Positions 33,373 through 42,268 of a stretch of 64,000 nucleotides of DNA are shown one piece after another. The stretch is taken from the NCBI RefSeq assembly GCF_000993805.1, contig NZ_CP009961.1, forward strand, positions 24,001 to 88,000, read 5' to 3'. A program made the translations under genes and the position numbers. Each line of letters opens with the position of its first letter. The first letter of the stretch is position 1. Under the pieces are notes generated by a model. That model searched no databases. It was not told the DNA's origin and saw only the letters and a list, made by a program, of their open reading frames with translations. The stretch is from Thermofilum uzonense (lineage in GTDB: Archaea > Thermoproteota > Thermoprotei > Thermofilales > Thermofilaceae).

Positions 33373-34811
33373 GCGTATACGACAGGCTTTCAACGATCTT
33401 CAGAATACTTCCCGAGGTTGAACGTCCGCCTAGGCGTCCCGGGCTAAGTGAAAGGCTTTTTTGGACCGCCCTGATACTCATAGCTTATTTTCTGATGGGT
33501 CAAATACCGCTATACGGGATACCTAGACAGACAGGTGGAACAATTGGCGCACTAGAGTTCCTCCGTATAGTGATGGCTTCTAAGCGTGGAACCTTGATCG
33601 AGTTAGGAATAGGCCCAATAGTGACCGCCGGCATTATATGGGAGCTTCTTGTAGGAAGTAAAATCGTTAATCTTGACCTTACGTCTGCTGAGGGTAGAAA
33701 AACCTTTGCAGGGCTACAAAAGCTTACATCTATACTGTTCGCTGCCCTTGAGGCATTCGCCTACATCTACGGTGGCGTTTACGGTCCTTTAAGCGTACAG
33801 CAGCAATACCTAGTTTTTATACAGCTTTTCATTGCAAGCATATTTGTCATCCTAATGAACGATATGCTTGAGAAGGGCTGGGGTATCGGGAGCGCAGTCA
33901 GTCTCTTCATTGCTGCAGGGGTGGCCCAGCAGATATTCTGGGAGATGTTTGCACCCATAGGTCCCCTAGCTGATGGTTTGTACTATGGCTTTATCCCCTC
34001 CCTAGCCATTGGCATATCAACATTTGTAACAACCGGTAACTCAACGCTACTCAGATACTCAATTCTAAGGCCGACTGGTTACCCTGATCTTGTTAGCTTT
34101 ATTTCAATGTTATTCCTTTTACTAATCCTTGCCTACATGGAGAGTACAAAAGTTACAATTCCAGTTTCAAGCGCCAGGTTTAGTGGTATGCGGACGAGAA
34201 TACCCTTAAAACTACTCTATGTGTCCGTTATGCCTGTTATCCTTGTGGGAGCTTTATATGCTAACTTCTACATGATTACACAGGCCTTATGGCCTCGAGT
34301 AAACCCTGGGAACACTAACCCGTATCTGAACGTTATTGCTAAATTTAACTATACGCCTAATGGGCCTGTTCCAATGCCGGGCAGTCTTATTTACTATATA
34401 ACGCCGCCCCGATCATTGTACTCAATATTGATTGATCCCGTACACGTGGCTGTGTATGCTTTGCTCTACATAGTATTAGCTGTGCTCTTCGGTGTTGCCT
34501 GGATAATAACCTCGGGAATGGATCCTGAAAGCCAGGCGGAGCAACTGGTAAAGGCACAGCTACAAATACCGGGTTTCAGGAAAAGCGAAAAGATAATCGC
34601 TAATATGCTTAGAAGATATATATGGAGCCTCACAATACTGAGCAGTATCCTAATAGGTATTATCGCGGTTATAAGCGACTTACTAAGAGCCATGGGAGGA
34701 GGCACGGGTATACTTTTACTTGTAGGAATAACAATACAATACTACTCTATACTTGCCAGTGAGCGTGCACTTGAAATGTATCCATCTCTATCAAAGCTCC
34801 TCGGCGAGTAG
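33369..34811 (+). CDS. secY: Protein translocase subunit SecY
   Basis: A 480-residue SecY/Sec61-alpha with ten transmembrane segments, the channel of the Sec translocon. Recognisable parts are the N-terminal ERPPRRPGLSERLFWTALILIAYFLMGQIPLYGI, the plug-bearing region after TM1, GWGIGSAVSLFIAAGVAQQIFWEMF, and the C-terminal cytoplasmic loop PESQAEQLVKAQLQIPGFRKSEKI before TM9-10. The start is TTG at 33369 overlapping the L15 stop, with AGGTGAC in place. It ends the operon as in other archaea; adenylate kinase, which often follows, is absent. Confidence 0.97.
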   Translation: MSVYDRLSTIFRILPEVERPPRRPGLSERLFWTALILIAYFLMGQIPLYGIPRQTGGTIGALEFLRIVMASKRGTLIELGIGPIVTAGIIWELLVGSKIVNLDLTSAEGRKTFAGLQKLTSILFAALEAFAYIYGGVYGPLSVQQQYLVFIQLFIASIFVILMNDMLEKGWGIGSAVSLFIAAGVAQQIFWEMFAPIGPLADGLYYGFIPSLAIGISTFVTTGNSTLLRYSILRPTGYPDLVSFISMLFLLLILAYMESTKVTIPVSSARFSGMRTRIPLKLLYVSVMPVILVGALYANFYMITQALWPRVNPGNTNPYLNVIAKFNYTPNGPVPMPGSLIYYITPPRSLYSILIDPVHVAVYALLYIVLAVLFGVAWIITSGMDPESQAEQLVKAQLQIPGFRKSEKIIANMLRRYIWSLTILSSILIGIIAVISDLLRAMGGGTGILLLVGITIQYYSILASERALEMYPSLSKLLGE

Positions 34812-34942
34812 CTTTCTTTTCTCTCAAGTCTTGTTCCTTGTGAAAAATCTCCAAATGGTTATTAGAAAATAAAAAAATTTATAAATTGTATGTTAAAATA
34901 AAATTTTAATACTTAAACAAAAATTAAAGTTGGTGAGGCTGA

Positions 34943-35155
34943 ATGCCGCGAAAGATAACCGACAAAATAATAGAACGTAAAAAGCTTATTCATGAGTATC
35001 TTAAAAAGCATGGACCAATACCTACTGTTGAGATCGTCAAGGATTTAGGCCTCTCCCACAGCCAAGTGTTTTACATTCTTCGCCTGCTTCTCCGCGAGGG
35101 CAAGGTTCGCGAGGAGAGAAGAGGTAAAATGGCTTACTGGGTTGCCGTTGAATAA
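34943..35155 (+). CDS. Small winged-helix DNA-binding protein
   Basis: A 70-residue protein that is essentially one helix-turn-helix with a wing: ERKKLIHEYLKKHGPIPTVEIVKDLGLSHSQVFYILRLLLREGKVREERRGKMAYWVAVE. The recognition helix is LSHSQVFYILRLLL and the wing is KVREERRGKMAYWV. GGTGAGG lies ahead of the ATG, and a very AT-rich tract with AATTTATAAATTG precedes it. It could be a local transcription regulator; the target is unknown. It lies alone between secY and a tiny basic ORF. Confidence 0.75.
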   Translation: MPRKITDKIIERKKLIHEYLKKHGPIPTVEIVKDLGLSHSQVFYILRLLLREGKVREERRGKMAYWVAVE

Positions 35156-35237
35156 TATTCCTTGAGTCGAGCACAGCGGCTCAACATGCGTAGCCTTTAA
35201 ATACTCACAGTTACATTTCCATTCGGGTGCGCAACGG

Positions 35238-35342
35238 ATGGGTGGAAGACAGAGAACCTCTCTTTTCATTGAAAGAAAGAGAGAGTTAACAAAAGAGAAG
35301 TCACAAGCAGCAAAATCAAAGGAGAAATCCAGTGGGAAGTAA
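35238..35342 (+). CDS. Tiny basic protein, 34 aa, resembling the N-terminal tail of S25e
   Basis: A short frame from ATG 35238 to TAA 35340-35342 encodes MGGRQRTSLFIERKRELTK followed by EKSQAAKSKEKSSGK. The MGG start, basic serine/lysine pattern and EKSQAAK run recall the N-terminal tail of ribosomal protein S25e, but the winged-helix body of S25e is absent. CCTTTAAATAC at about 35197 is a good TATA box about 40 bases upstream, and GGGTG precedes the ATG, so expression is plausible. It could be a new small protein, a broken S25e, or chance. Confidence 0.4.
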   Translation: MGGRQRTSLFIERKRELTKEKSQAAKSKEKSSGK

Positions 35343-35361
35343 AGAGATAACGGAATTTTAA

Positions 35362-36204
35362 ATGAGTGAATGTACATTTCCGCCGCCTAAACCTTTTATT
35401 AAGCGTGTTGTTGCCCTCCCCTCTTCAAACTTTTCGAATTTATCGGAGCCTGCTCGTACCTTTCATATAGCATTCCTGGCAAGGACTCTAGGGATATTTC
35501 GCGTGGAGGAAGTCGCGATTTTCAGACATGAAGGCCATCCGTGTGGAAAGGTAGCCGAAGTTTTAAAGGCTCTTGAAACTCCTCAGTACCTTAGGAGGAG
35601 GTTAATACCGATTAAAAAAGAGTTAAAGTACATAGGGTTAGTCCCTCCGCTCGCAATCCCACCCCATCAGCTTAGAAGGGATGACTATGATTTAAGAGAG
35701 GGAGTAGTCATAGCAAGACATGGAAAGTCACTTCTTATTGATGCGGGTCTTGAGAAGCCTCTTTTGGTAGAGGGAAATGCCGCAGTAGGTAAACGAGTAA
35801 CAATTAGAAGAGAATTAAACGGATGGTCTCTTGTTCAGCCGAGTGATTTAAACATCTACTGGAATTTTCGAATTAGTTGTTTCAAGGATCTATTGTCCGT
35901 GGTCGAGACGTATAGGAAAAAAGATTTCTTGATTGTAGCGACTTCTAGGAGGGGGGAGGGATTAACCTATGAAAAGCTTAACTCGATAAAGGGGGAATTG
36001 ATAAAGAGAGGGTCGAAGGGAGTTCTTTTCCTTTTTGGGAGTTGGAGGAAAGGCCTCTTCGAGATAGCGAGTGAGCATAACCAGTCGCTTCAAGAGTTAT
36101 CCGACTATATTCTGAATACGCTTCCCTGTCAGGGTACACGGAGCGTCAGAACCGAGGAAGCCGTTCTTGCCACTCTCTCGGTCTTCAACATTTTCTTGGA
36201 TTAA
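35362..36204 (+). CDS. SPOUT-fold RNA methyltransferase (DUF171/SPOUT1 family)
   Basis: A 280-residue protein of the archaeal/eukaryal SPOUT1 (C9orf114) family. Signs are VVALPSSNFSNLSEPARTFHIAFLARTLGIFRVEEVAIF, then ALETPQYLRRRLIPIKKELKYIGLVPPLAIPPHQ, an inserted OB-like segment (DDYDLREGVVIARHGKSLLIDAG), and the knot region KGVLFLFGSWRKGLFEIA...DYILNTLPCQGTRSVRTEEAVLATLSVFN. The trefoil-knot end binds SAM. Archaeal members are regularly found upstream of L3, as here. The RNA target is not known to me. Confidence 0.85.
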   Translation: MSECTFPPPKPFIKRVVALPSSNFSNLSEPARTFHIAFLARTLGIFRVEEVAIFRHEGHPCGKVAEVLKALETPQYLRRRLIPIKKELKYIGLVPPLAIPPHQLRRDDYDLREGVVIARHGKSLLIDAGLEKPLLVEGNAAVGKRVTIRRELNGWSLVQPSDLNIYWNFRISCFKDLLSVVETYRKKDFLIVATSRRGEGLTYEKLNSIKGELIKRGSKGVLFLFGSWRKGLFEIASEHNQSLQELSDYILNTLPCQGTRSVRTEEAVLATLSVFNIFLD

Positions 36205-36301
36205 CGATTATTCCTGTATGCCTTTGATCATGCCGTAAATTTAATAAGCTCTATCATTGTTGAATCGAACCGGTGCATCCTAGAAGTAGTGGTGGCGTTG
36301 A

Positions 36302-37306
36302 ATGGCTAAAGGTCACAAACCTCGTAGAGGGTCTAGAGCCTATTATCCCAGAAAGCGTGCTCGAAGCATCGTAGCTAGGATTCGACGGTGGCCCAAAGTA
36401 GACAAGGTTGTCCCTTTAGGCTTTGCCGGCTACAAGGTTGGAATGTTGCATATTGTGGGCATCGAGATGAATAAAAACAGTCCATTCTATGGTCAGGAAA
36501 GGATATACGCGGCTACGGTTCTTGAGGTGCCACCTTTACTAGTTGTTGGAGTCCGACTGTACTCCTCGGGTGTTTATGGTCTGAAAACCTTAAGCGAGAT
36601 ATGGAGTCCTCAGCTGCCGGAAGACCTTAAAAGGGTCTTCACGATACCAAAGAAGGAAAACTATTCTGAAGAGCAGAAGAAAATCCTCGAGAAAATTGAA
36701 AAAGTTAAAGAAGTTAGGCTCATAGTTGCTACACAGCCCCGGAAGAGCGGTCTAGGGAAGAAAAAGCCTGAAGTATTCGAGATCGCAATTGGTGGTTCTC
36801 CAAAAGAAGCTCTAGAGTATGCCCTTGGGAAGCTTGGTAAAGAGATCGATATAAGCGAGGTCTTCAAAGAAGGAGACTATGTCGACGTCATCTCTGTGAC
36901 TAAAGGAAAGGGATTCCAGGGCGTAGTAAAGAGATATGGTGTAAAGGAGATGCCGCGATGGCACAAGCATCGTAAGGGTCACCGTAGAATAGGAAGCGTC
37001 GGACCTCAAGGCCCCTCCATAATGTTTTACACTCCCTTCGCTGGACAAACGGGATTCCATCAGAGAACAGAATACAATAAAAGAATTATAAAGATTGGAG
37101 AAGTGGCAAAGGAGAACATTAACCCTGCGGGCGGCTGGCCTCACTATGGTCTAGTCCGTACGAAATTTATACTTATAGAAGGCAGTGTACCTGGAGCCAT
37201 TAAGAGGCTTGTGAAGCTCAGATACCCGATAAGGTTGCTAAAACCCTTAGAAGCCCCCAAAGTAGTTTATATTAGCACACAACAATTCTCTCAAGTTAGT
37301 GGGTGA
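36302..37306 (+). CDS. rpl3: Ribosomal protein L3 (uL3)
   Basis: A 334-residue archaeal L3 that shapes the peptidyl-transferase surroundings. It has AKGHKPRRGSRAYYPRKRARSI at the N-terminus, FAGYKVGMLHIVGIEMN, the loop VTKGKGFQGVVKRYGVKEMPRWHKHRKGHRRIGSVGPQGPS and QTGFHQRTEYNKRIIKIG. It starts the L3-L4-L23-L2 group, the head of the S10-type cluster, which in this genome segment lies downstream of the spc-type genes rather than upstream. It overlaps the L4 start region. Confidence 0.97.
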   Translation: MAKGHKPRRGSRAYYPRKRARSIVARIRRWPKVDKVVPLGFAGYKVGMLHIVGIEMNKNSPFYGQERIYAATVLEVPPLLVVGVRLYSSGVYGLKTLSEIWSPQLPEDLKRVFTIPKKENYSEEQKKILEKIEKVKEVRLIVATQPRKSGLGKKKPEVFEIAIGGSPKEALEYALGKLGKEIDISEVFKEGDYVDVISVTKGKGFQGVVKRYGVKEMPRWHKHRKGHRRIGSVGPQGPSIMFYTPFAGQTGFHQRTEYNKRIIKIGEVAKENINPAGGWPHYGLVRTKFILIEGSVPGAIKRLVKLRYPIRLLKPLEAPKVVYISTQQFSQVSG

Positions 37307-37311
37307 GCTTG

Positions 37312-38118
37312 ATGAGCAGCATCGAGACAGTTGTTAAGGAAATAACCGTTTACGACATGGATGGAAACGAACAGAAGAAGATACCCCTACCAGTGTTCTT
37401 CAAGGCCCCTATAAGAACAGACCTCATACGTAGAGCCTACCTGGCAGCATTCACAGCCAGACTACAACCAAAGGGGACAGACGTTCTGGCAGGCCTGAGG
37501 ACAACGGCTGAGAGCCTGGGTGTAGGACTCGGTATTGCCCGAGTTGCAAGGATCAAAGGAGGAATGCGTGCAGCTAGAGTGCCTCAAGCCGTTAAAGGTA
37601 GGCGCGCTCATCCTCCTAAAGTTGAGAAGATACTGGTTGAGAGAATAAACAAGAAGGAGAGATTACTTGCCCTTGCCTCCGCTATCAGCGCTACGGCTAT
37701 TCTCGATCTTGTAAAACGTAGAGGCCACAAGGTTCCTGAGAAGCCGTTGCCTCTCGTTACCTTGGATGATATCGAGAAGGTGAACACAGCTTCAAAGCTT
37801 CGCGAGATACTTAAGAAGCTAGGAGTATGGCCTGACGTGGAGCGGGCTGCAGAAGGGATTAGGGTCAGGGCAGGCAGGGGAAAGACTAGAGGTAGGAAGT
37901 ATAAAAAGCCTAAGAGTGTTCTAATAGTAGTCAATGATCACAGGGAAATTTCCAAGGCTGCTAGAAACATCCCAGGAGTCGAAGTTGTCAATGCGATGCA
38001 ACTTTCAGTGCTTCATCTAGCCCCGGGAGGAGTTCCTGGCCGGCTCACAATATATACGGAAGGTGCACTTAAAACACTAGAGACTAGACTTTCTAAGCTA
38101 AAGGTGATGCGTGGATGA
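37312..38118 (+). CDS. rpl4: Ribosomal protein L4 (uL4)
   Basis: An approximately 268-residue archaeal/eukaryal L4. The extended loop [36 protein letters not shown], which lines the exit tunnel, and the globular C-terminal part with [50 protein letters not shown] are characteristic. ATG at 37312 follows GGGTGAG; a GTG at 37303 is in frame. Its stop overlaps L23 (GGATGAGC). Confidence 0.96.
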   Translation: MSSIETVVKEITVYDMDGNEQKKIPLPVFFKAPIRTDLIRRAYLAAFTARLQPKGTDVLAGLRTTAESLGVGLGIARVARIKGGMRAARVPQAVKGRRAHPPKVEKILVERINKKERLLALASAISATAILDLVKRRGHKVPEKPLPLVTLDDIEKVNTASKLREILKKLGVWPDVERAAEGIRVRAGRGKTRGRKYKKPKSVLIVVNDHREISKAARNIPGVEVVNAMQLSVLHLAPGGVPGRLTIYTEGALKTLETRLSKLKVMRG

Positions 38119-38381
38119 GCGGAAAAAATAGTAGTGTCATCATAAGGCCCCATCTAACAGAAAAGACGTTAAGGCTTATCGAGGAGGCAAATACATTGAC
38201 ATTCATAGTTGATCGTCGGGCAACGAAGAAACAAATCAAGGAAGAAGTGGAGAAAACGTTCAACGTGAAAGTGGAAAAGGTTAATACTCTTAACACAATG
38301 GACGGCAACAAAAAAGCTTATGTAAGACTATCTAAGGAGTATTCCGCTTCAGATGTGGCTACCAGGATGGGTCTTGTATAA
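38115..38381 (+). CDS. rpl23: Ribosomal protein L23 (uL23)
   Basis: An 88-residue L23, located at the tunnel exit where SRP and NAC dock. The family pattern is [82 protein letters not shown]. It overlaps the L4 stop by 4 bases and is followed 11 bases later by L2. Confidence 0.97.
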   Translation: MSGKNSSVIIRPHLTEKTLRLIEEANTLTFIVDRRATKKQIKEEVEKTFNVKVEKVNTLNTMDGNKKAYVRLSKEYSASDVATRMGLV

Positions 38382-38392
38382 GGGTGAGCTAG

Positions 38393-39136
38393 ATGGGAAA
38401 AAGATTACTGGTTCAGAGAAGAGGTCGTGGAGGATCAGTATTTAGGAACCCAAAGTGGAAGAAGATAGGCCCGGCACGCTACATAGAATATAACGCCGAG
38501 GAATTCAAAAACAAGGTACTTGAAGGGTATGTCAAGGAGCTTGTACATGAACCTGGCCGCGGTACCCCCCTCGCTATCGTGCGATTTGAAGATGGCCGGG
38601 AAATGATAATGATACCGCCTGAAGGTCTCGCAGTCGGCCAGAAAATCTACTACGGCGCTAAGGCGCCTATTGCTCTTGGAAGCATCATTGAACTAGGTAG
38701 TGCTCCTGAGGGAACAATTGTATCCAACATCGAATTACGGCCCGGAGACGGTGGCAAGCTTGCAAGGAGTAGTGGAGCCTACGCTATAATACTGGCACAC
38801 TCGAGGAACAAGACTCTCATACAGCTTCCCTCAAAAAAGGTAAAGGAAATAGATGGCAATGCTCGGGCGACTGTCGGAATAGTAGCGGCAGGAGGTAGAA
38901 CTGAGAAACCTTTTCTCAAGGCTGGGAAAAAGTATTACTGGTCTAGAGCCAAGTCATTCAAGTATCCAACGGTTCGTGGCAAAGCAATGTCGCCATATGC
39001 ACATCCAGCCGGTGGAGGACAACACCCCAAAGGGCTTACTCCAGCTCCCCGTAACGCACCCCCCGGGAGGAAAGTTGGACACATAGCGGCTAGGAGAACA
39101 GGAAGAAAGAAAGGCGCGTCTAAGACTCAAAGGTAG
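38393..39136 (+). CDS. rpl2: Ribosomal protein L2 (uL2)
   Basis: A 247-residue L2, essential for subunit association and peptidyl transfer. Diagnostic parts are RLLVQRRGRGGSVFRNPKWKKIGPARYIEYNA, VSNIELRPGDGGKLARSSGAYAIILAHSRNKTLIQLPSKKVKEI and the C-terminal RGKAMSPYAHPAGGGQHPKGLTPAPRNAPPGRKVGHIAARRTGRKKG with the functional histidine of AHPAGGG. In archaea S19 normally follows at once; here an oxidoreductase gene has come between. Confidence 0.97.
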   Translation: MGKRLLVQRRGRGGSVFRNPKWKKIGPARYIEYNAEEFKNKVLEGYVKELVHEPGRGTPLAIVRFEDGREMIMIPPEGLAVGQKIYYGAKAPIALGSIIELGSAPEGTIVSNIELRPGDGGKLARSSGAYAIILAHSRNKTLIQLPSKKVKEIDGNARATVGIVAAGGRTEKPFLKAGKKYYWSRAKSFKYPTVRGKAMSPYAHPAGGGQHPKGLTPAPRNAPPGRKVGHIAARRTGRKKGASKTQR

Positions 39137-39297
39137 TACTAGTTTACTCTAAAGAATTCTCTCCTCAAATATTGAACTTTAACATCATCATATAGTGATA
39201 AACTTCTTGTTTGTTCCTATTCCGCTGGTACTCCTACATAAATAACAACAATGTTTACTTACAAAATTATAAGTTATCAAAGTTATTATATATTCTG

Positions 39298-40467
39298 ATG
39301 GCTAAGAAAATTGTTGTAGCAGGAGGAGGCTTCGGAGGTTTTTACGCACTCAAAACTCTGAGTGGAGCCGAGCTAGGATCACAACATGAGATAGTACTAC
39401 TCGACAGTAGCGATAAATTCGTTTACCTGCCTTCGCTCCCATACTTACTTTCTGGAAAGAAGACTGTGGAAGACATAACAGAGCCCTTCGACAAAATATC
39501 TAAGAGACTAGGGATAGAATTCAGGAAGGGTGAAGTCACAGGAATTTCCTTTAAAGATAAACAGATTTTCCTAAGGGATAATGATGTTATAGAATACGAC
39601 TATCTCATCATTGCTATAGGGGCCCAAATAGAGTATTTCGGGATTCCGGGTGCCGAGAACACGATACCTTCATGGAGGCTTGAACATTATCTTGAGATGC
39701 AAAAAATAATAGCATCAAAAAACGACATCAAAATAGGCATCGTTGGAGGTGGACTAACAGGGGTTGAGATCGCCGGTGAGCTAGCTGAGAGACTAGGCGG
39801 TGAAAAAATCACCATTATAGAAAAGATGCCGTATCTTCTACCGACACTCAACCACCAAAAAGCCTCTTTAGCGGTAGAGAATTTCCTCAAATCTATCGGA
39901 GTTAACATTGTCAAAGGGGATGGCGTCAAGAAGGTGGAAGGAAGCACTGTTACGCTTGAAAGCGGGCAAAGTCTAGAATTTGACGCCGTCATATGGTCTG
40001 TAGGCATTCGAGCTCCGAGGTTAAAGTTCGATTTGCCCGTTGAGACTTCGGGTAGAGGTTGGATAGCTGTGAATCCAAATCTAACCGTGAAGGGGGTAGA
40101 CAACGTGTATGCAGTGGGAGACATTACGTATTTCGCATGGAACTCTGACTGCGCAATGAAAATGGCTGAGGAAGCAATACTCCAAGGCAAGACAGCTGCG
40201 AAAAATATTATGAGACAGCTTCAGGGGCTCGAGCCCTCTTATGTACACAGGCCTATTTTCTTAAACTCGAGACCTAAATCACTCTGCTCCGTAGGGTTCA
40301 ACAAGGCCGTGATGGTTTGGGAAAGCAAGATCCTATTCGGTAGGACAGCATATATAAGTAAAATGCTCATAGAAAATATTGTTATGCGTGACATTAAAGG
40401 TAAAGTTGGAGGAGGGATAGCCACAAGTCTCGAGAGTACTATTCTGAAGACGATAAGCAGAGTATAG
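39298..40467 (+). CDS. FAD-dependent NADH dehydrogenase-like oxidoreductase
   Basis: A roughly 389-residue two-dinucleotide-binding flavoprotein. The first Rossmann motif AKKIVVAGGGFGGFYALKTL begins at residue 2, the second is IGIVGGGLTGVEIAGELAERLGG near 145, and the FAD-binding aspartate motif is GVDNVYAVGDITYF near 280. This matches type II NADH dehydrogenase / sulfide:quinone reductase relatives at the inner membrane face; the quinone-reductase cysteines cannot be assigned, so the substrate is open. ATG 39298 is chosen over a long upstream extension, because a TATA-like AAAATTATAAG lies about 30 bases ahead, implying a leaderless message. It interrupts the ribosomal cluster. Confidence 0.85.
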   Translation: MAKKIVVAGGGFGGFYALKTLSGAELGSQHEIVLLDSSDKFVYLPSLPYLLSGKKTVEDITEPFDKISKRLGIEFRKGEVTGISFKDKQIFLRDNDVIEYDYLIIAIGAQIEYFGIPGAENTIPSWRLEHYLEMQKIIASKNDIKIGIVGGGLTGVEIAGELAERLGGEKITIIEKMPYLLPTLNHQKASLAVENFLKSIGVNIVKGDGVKKVEGSTVTLESGQSLEFDAVIWSVGIRAPRLKFDLPVETSGRGWIAVNPNLTVKGVDNVYAVGDITYFAWNSDCAMKMAEEAILQGKTAAKNIMRQLQGLEPSYVHRPIFLNSRPKSLCSVGFNKAVMVWESKILFGRTAYISKMLIENIVMRDIKGKVGGGIATSLESTILKTISRV

Positions 40468-40651
40468 TTTAATATCCTTTCAGATTCTTTACTATGATTA
40501 GGTTTTACCCCTAACTATAATTCTCGACTAACATTTTTCCAGACCATTCAGTTAAGTCCTAATGTAGAAAAGGGCCAAAAAGAATAAAAACGCTGATAGG
40601 TGAGTGAAAAAGCTTAAATCTATGGGAGAGTATGGAAGCCAGGTGTACTAG

Positions 40652-41077
40652 ATGGAGTCAGCGAGTAAGTTCACCTACAGGGGGTATACTCTAGAGGAAC
40701 TTGAAAAAATGCCTCTAGAGAAGTTCATCGAACTACTGCCCTCTCGCCAGCGTAGATCCTTGTATAGAGTTCTAAAGAGAGGGACTAGTGAAGAGCACTT
40801 AAAGCTATTGGAGAAGATCCGCCGCGCCAAGAGGCTTGTTGTCCAGGGAAAGAAACAACCCGTCATACGTACCCATCTTAGAGACTTCATAATCCTCCCT
40901 GAGATGATAGGTTTAACTATCCACGTGCATAACGGCAAAGAATTCGTTCCAGTCGAAATAACACCGGACCGAATAGGACATTACCTTGGGGAATTCGTCC
41001 CAACAACCAAGAAGGTTGAACATGGAGAGCCTGGCTTAAAGGCTACGAGATCCTCCATGTTTGTAGCTCTCAAGTAG
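40652..41077 (+). CDS. rps19: Ribosomal protein S19 (uS19)
   Basis: A 141-residue archaeal S19 with its usual N-terminal extension. It shows [33 protein letters not shown], then [65 protein letters not shown]. It binds the head of the small subunit. It precedes L11 by 10 bases instead of the canonical L22, so a new ribosomal transcript S19-L11-L1-L10 has formed. Confidence 0.97.
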   Translation: MESASKFTYRGYTLEELEKMPLEKFIELLPSRQRRSLYRVLKRGTSEEHLKLLEKIRRAKRLVVQGKKQPVIRTHLRDFIILPEMIGLTIHVHNGKEFVPVEITPDRIGHYLGEFVPTTKKVEHGEPGLKATRSSMFVALK

Positions 41078-41087
41078 GTGGGATGTC

Positions 41088-41594
41088 TTGTCTCAAAACA
41101 TTAAGACTCTTAGTTTTCTTGTTGAAGGAGGTAAAGCAACGGCAGGCCCCCCGATAGGTCCAGCCCTCGGACCATTAGGTTTAAACGTGATGCAAGTTGT
41201 CAAGAAAATAAACGAGCTTACCCAAGAGTATGCCGGAATGCGCGTTCCGGTTAAGGTGATAGTTAATACTGAGAACAAGACCTTCGAAGTAGAGGTTGGG
41301 ACGCCTACCACTGCCGCACTCATAGTGAAGGAACTAAAATTGGAGAAGGGGGCTCACCAAAGTACCAAAGAATGGGTTGGGAACCTTACTGTTGAACAGG
41401 TGGTTAAGATTGCTAAAATCAAGATAAAGGAGATGGGGGCAAAGAGTCTGAAGGCAGCCGTGAAAACTGTGGCTGGGACCTGTCAGAGCATGGGTATAAC
41501 AATTGATGGTAAGCAACCCAAACAGTTTATTGAAGATGTTAATAGAGGGGTTTACGACGAGATTATCAGAAAATATGAGGGTGAAGCTGCATGA
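41088..41594 (+). CDS. rpl11: Ribosomal protein L11 (uL11)
   Basis: A 168-residue L11 of the GTPase-associated centre. It carries KTLSFLVEGGKATAGPPIGPALGPLGLNVMQVVKKINELTQEYAGMRVPVKVIV and the C-terminal rRNA-binding domain (TVEQVVKIAKIKIKEMGAKSLKAAVKTVAGTCQSMGITIDGK). The TTG-type start at 41088 follows GGTGGGATG. It overlaps L1 by 4 bases. SecE and Spt5, which normally precede L11, are replaced by S19. Confidence 0.96.
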   Translation: MSQNIKTLSFLVEGGKATAGPPIGPALGPLGLNVMQVVKKINELTQEYAGMRVPVKVIVNTENKTFEVEVGTPTTAALIVKELKLEKGAHQSTKEWVGNLTVEQVVKIAKIKIKEMGAKSLKAAVKTVAGTCQSMGITIDGKQPKQFIEDVNRGVYDEIIRKYEGEAA

Positions 41595-42268
41595 GCCAAG
41601 TAGCCACAAGTGCCTTTGGGAACATTACGGAAGCCATTGAAAAAGCTCTTAAGGCTTCTAACAAGAAACGCCGCTTTGTTCAAAGTGTAGAAATGATAAT
41701 AACCTTAAAGGATGTTGACTTGAAAAAGCCCGAAAACAGGATAAACACTGTGGTGGCTCTACCGAACCCTCCACCCAAAAAACTTTCAAAGATAGTTGTC
41801 ATAGCCTCGGGAGACACTCTTCTCAAGGCCAGGGAGGCGGGCGTAGACCTGGTAATTGATAGGGACGAGCTACAGAAGATGGCTAACGAGAAGAAAACAC
41901 TAAAGAAACTTGCTAAGAGATATGATTTCTTCCTAGCCCAGACAGATCTAATGGTACAAGTAGGACGTGTTCTTGGAAAGTATTTGGGTCCAAGGGGTAA
42001 GATGCCTCAACCCCTACCGCCCAATGCCCCTATAGCTCCCATAGTGGAAAGGTTGAGAAGATCGATAAGGATACGTATTAGGGAAGACCCCGTTGTTATG
42101 TGCAGGATAGGCACAGAAGATCAGCCTGTTGAGCAGCTTGCTGCAAATGCTAAGGCAGTTCTAGACGAGATTCTCAAGAAGTTCACTATCAATAATATTA
42201 AGAACATATACATTAAGCTAACAATGGGTAGTCCTGTCAAGGTTGAAAAGGCAGGTGTTGAGAAGTGA
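41591..42268 (+). CDS. rpl1: Ribosomal protein L1 (uL1)
   Basis: A 225-residue L1, which forms the mobile stalk near the E site and in archaea can repress its own message. The pattern RRFVQSVEMIITLKDVDLKKPENRINTVVALPNPP, then KYLGPRGKMPQPLPPNAPIAPIVERLRRSIRIRIREDPVV and the final FTINNIKNIYIKLTMGSPVKV are typical. It overlaps L11 and L10 by 4 bases each. Confidence 0.96.
   Translation: MSQVATSAFGNITEAIEKALKASNKKRRFVQSVEMIITLKDVDLKKPENRINTVVALPNPPPKKLSKIVVIASGDTLLKAREAGVDLVIDRDELQKMANEKKTLKKLAKRYDFFLAQTDLMVQVGRVLGKYLGPRGKMPQPLPPNAPIAPIVERLRRSIRIRIREDPVVMCRIGTEDQPVEQLAANAKAVLDEILKKFTINNIKNIYIKLTMGSPVKVEKAGVEK

Noticed and set aside
35166-35190. Small hairpin GAGTCG/CGGCTC followed by ACA, tested as an H/ACA-like RNA
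   Set aside because: Too small, with no guide pocket; likely part of the upstream gene's 3' region.
39180-39215. Repeated TCATCA/TGATGA-like sequence near 39184, tested as a C/D sRNA
   Set aside because: No CTGA boxes at usable distance on either strand.
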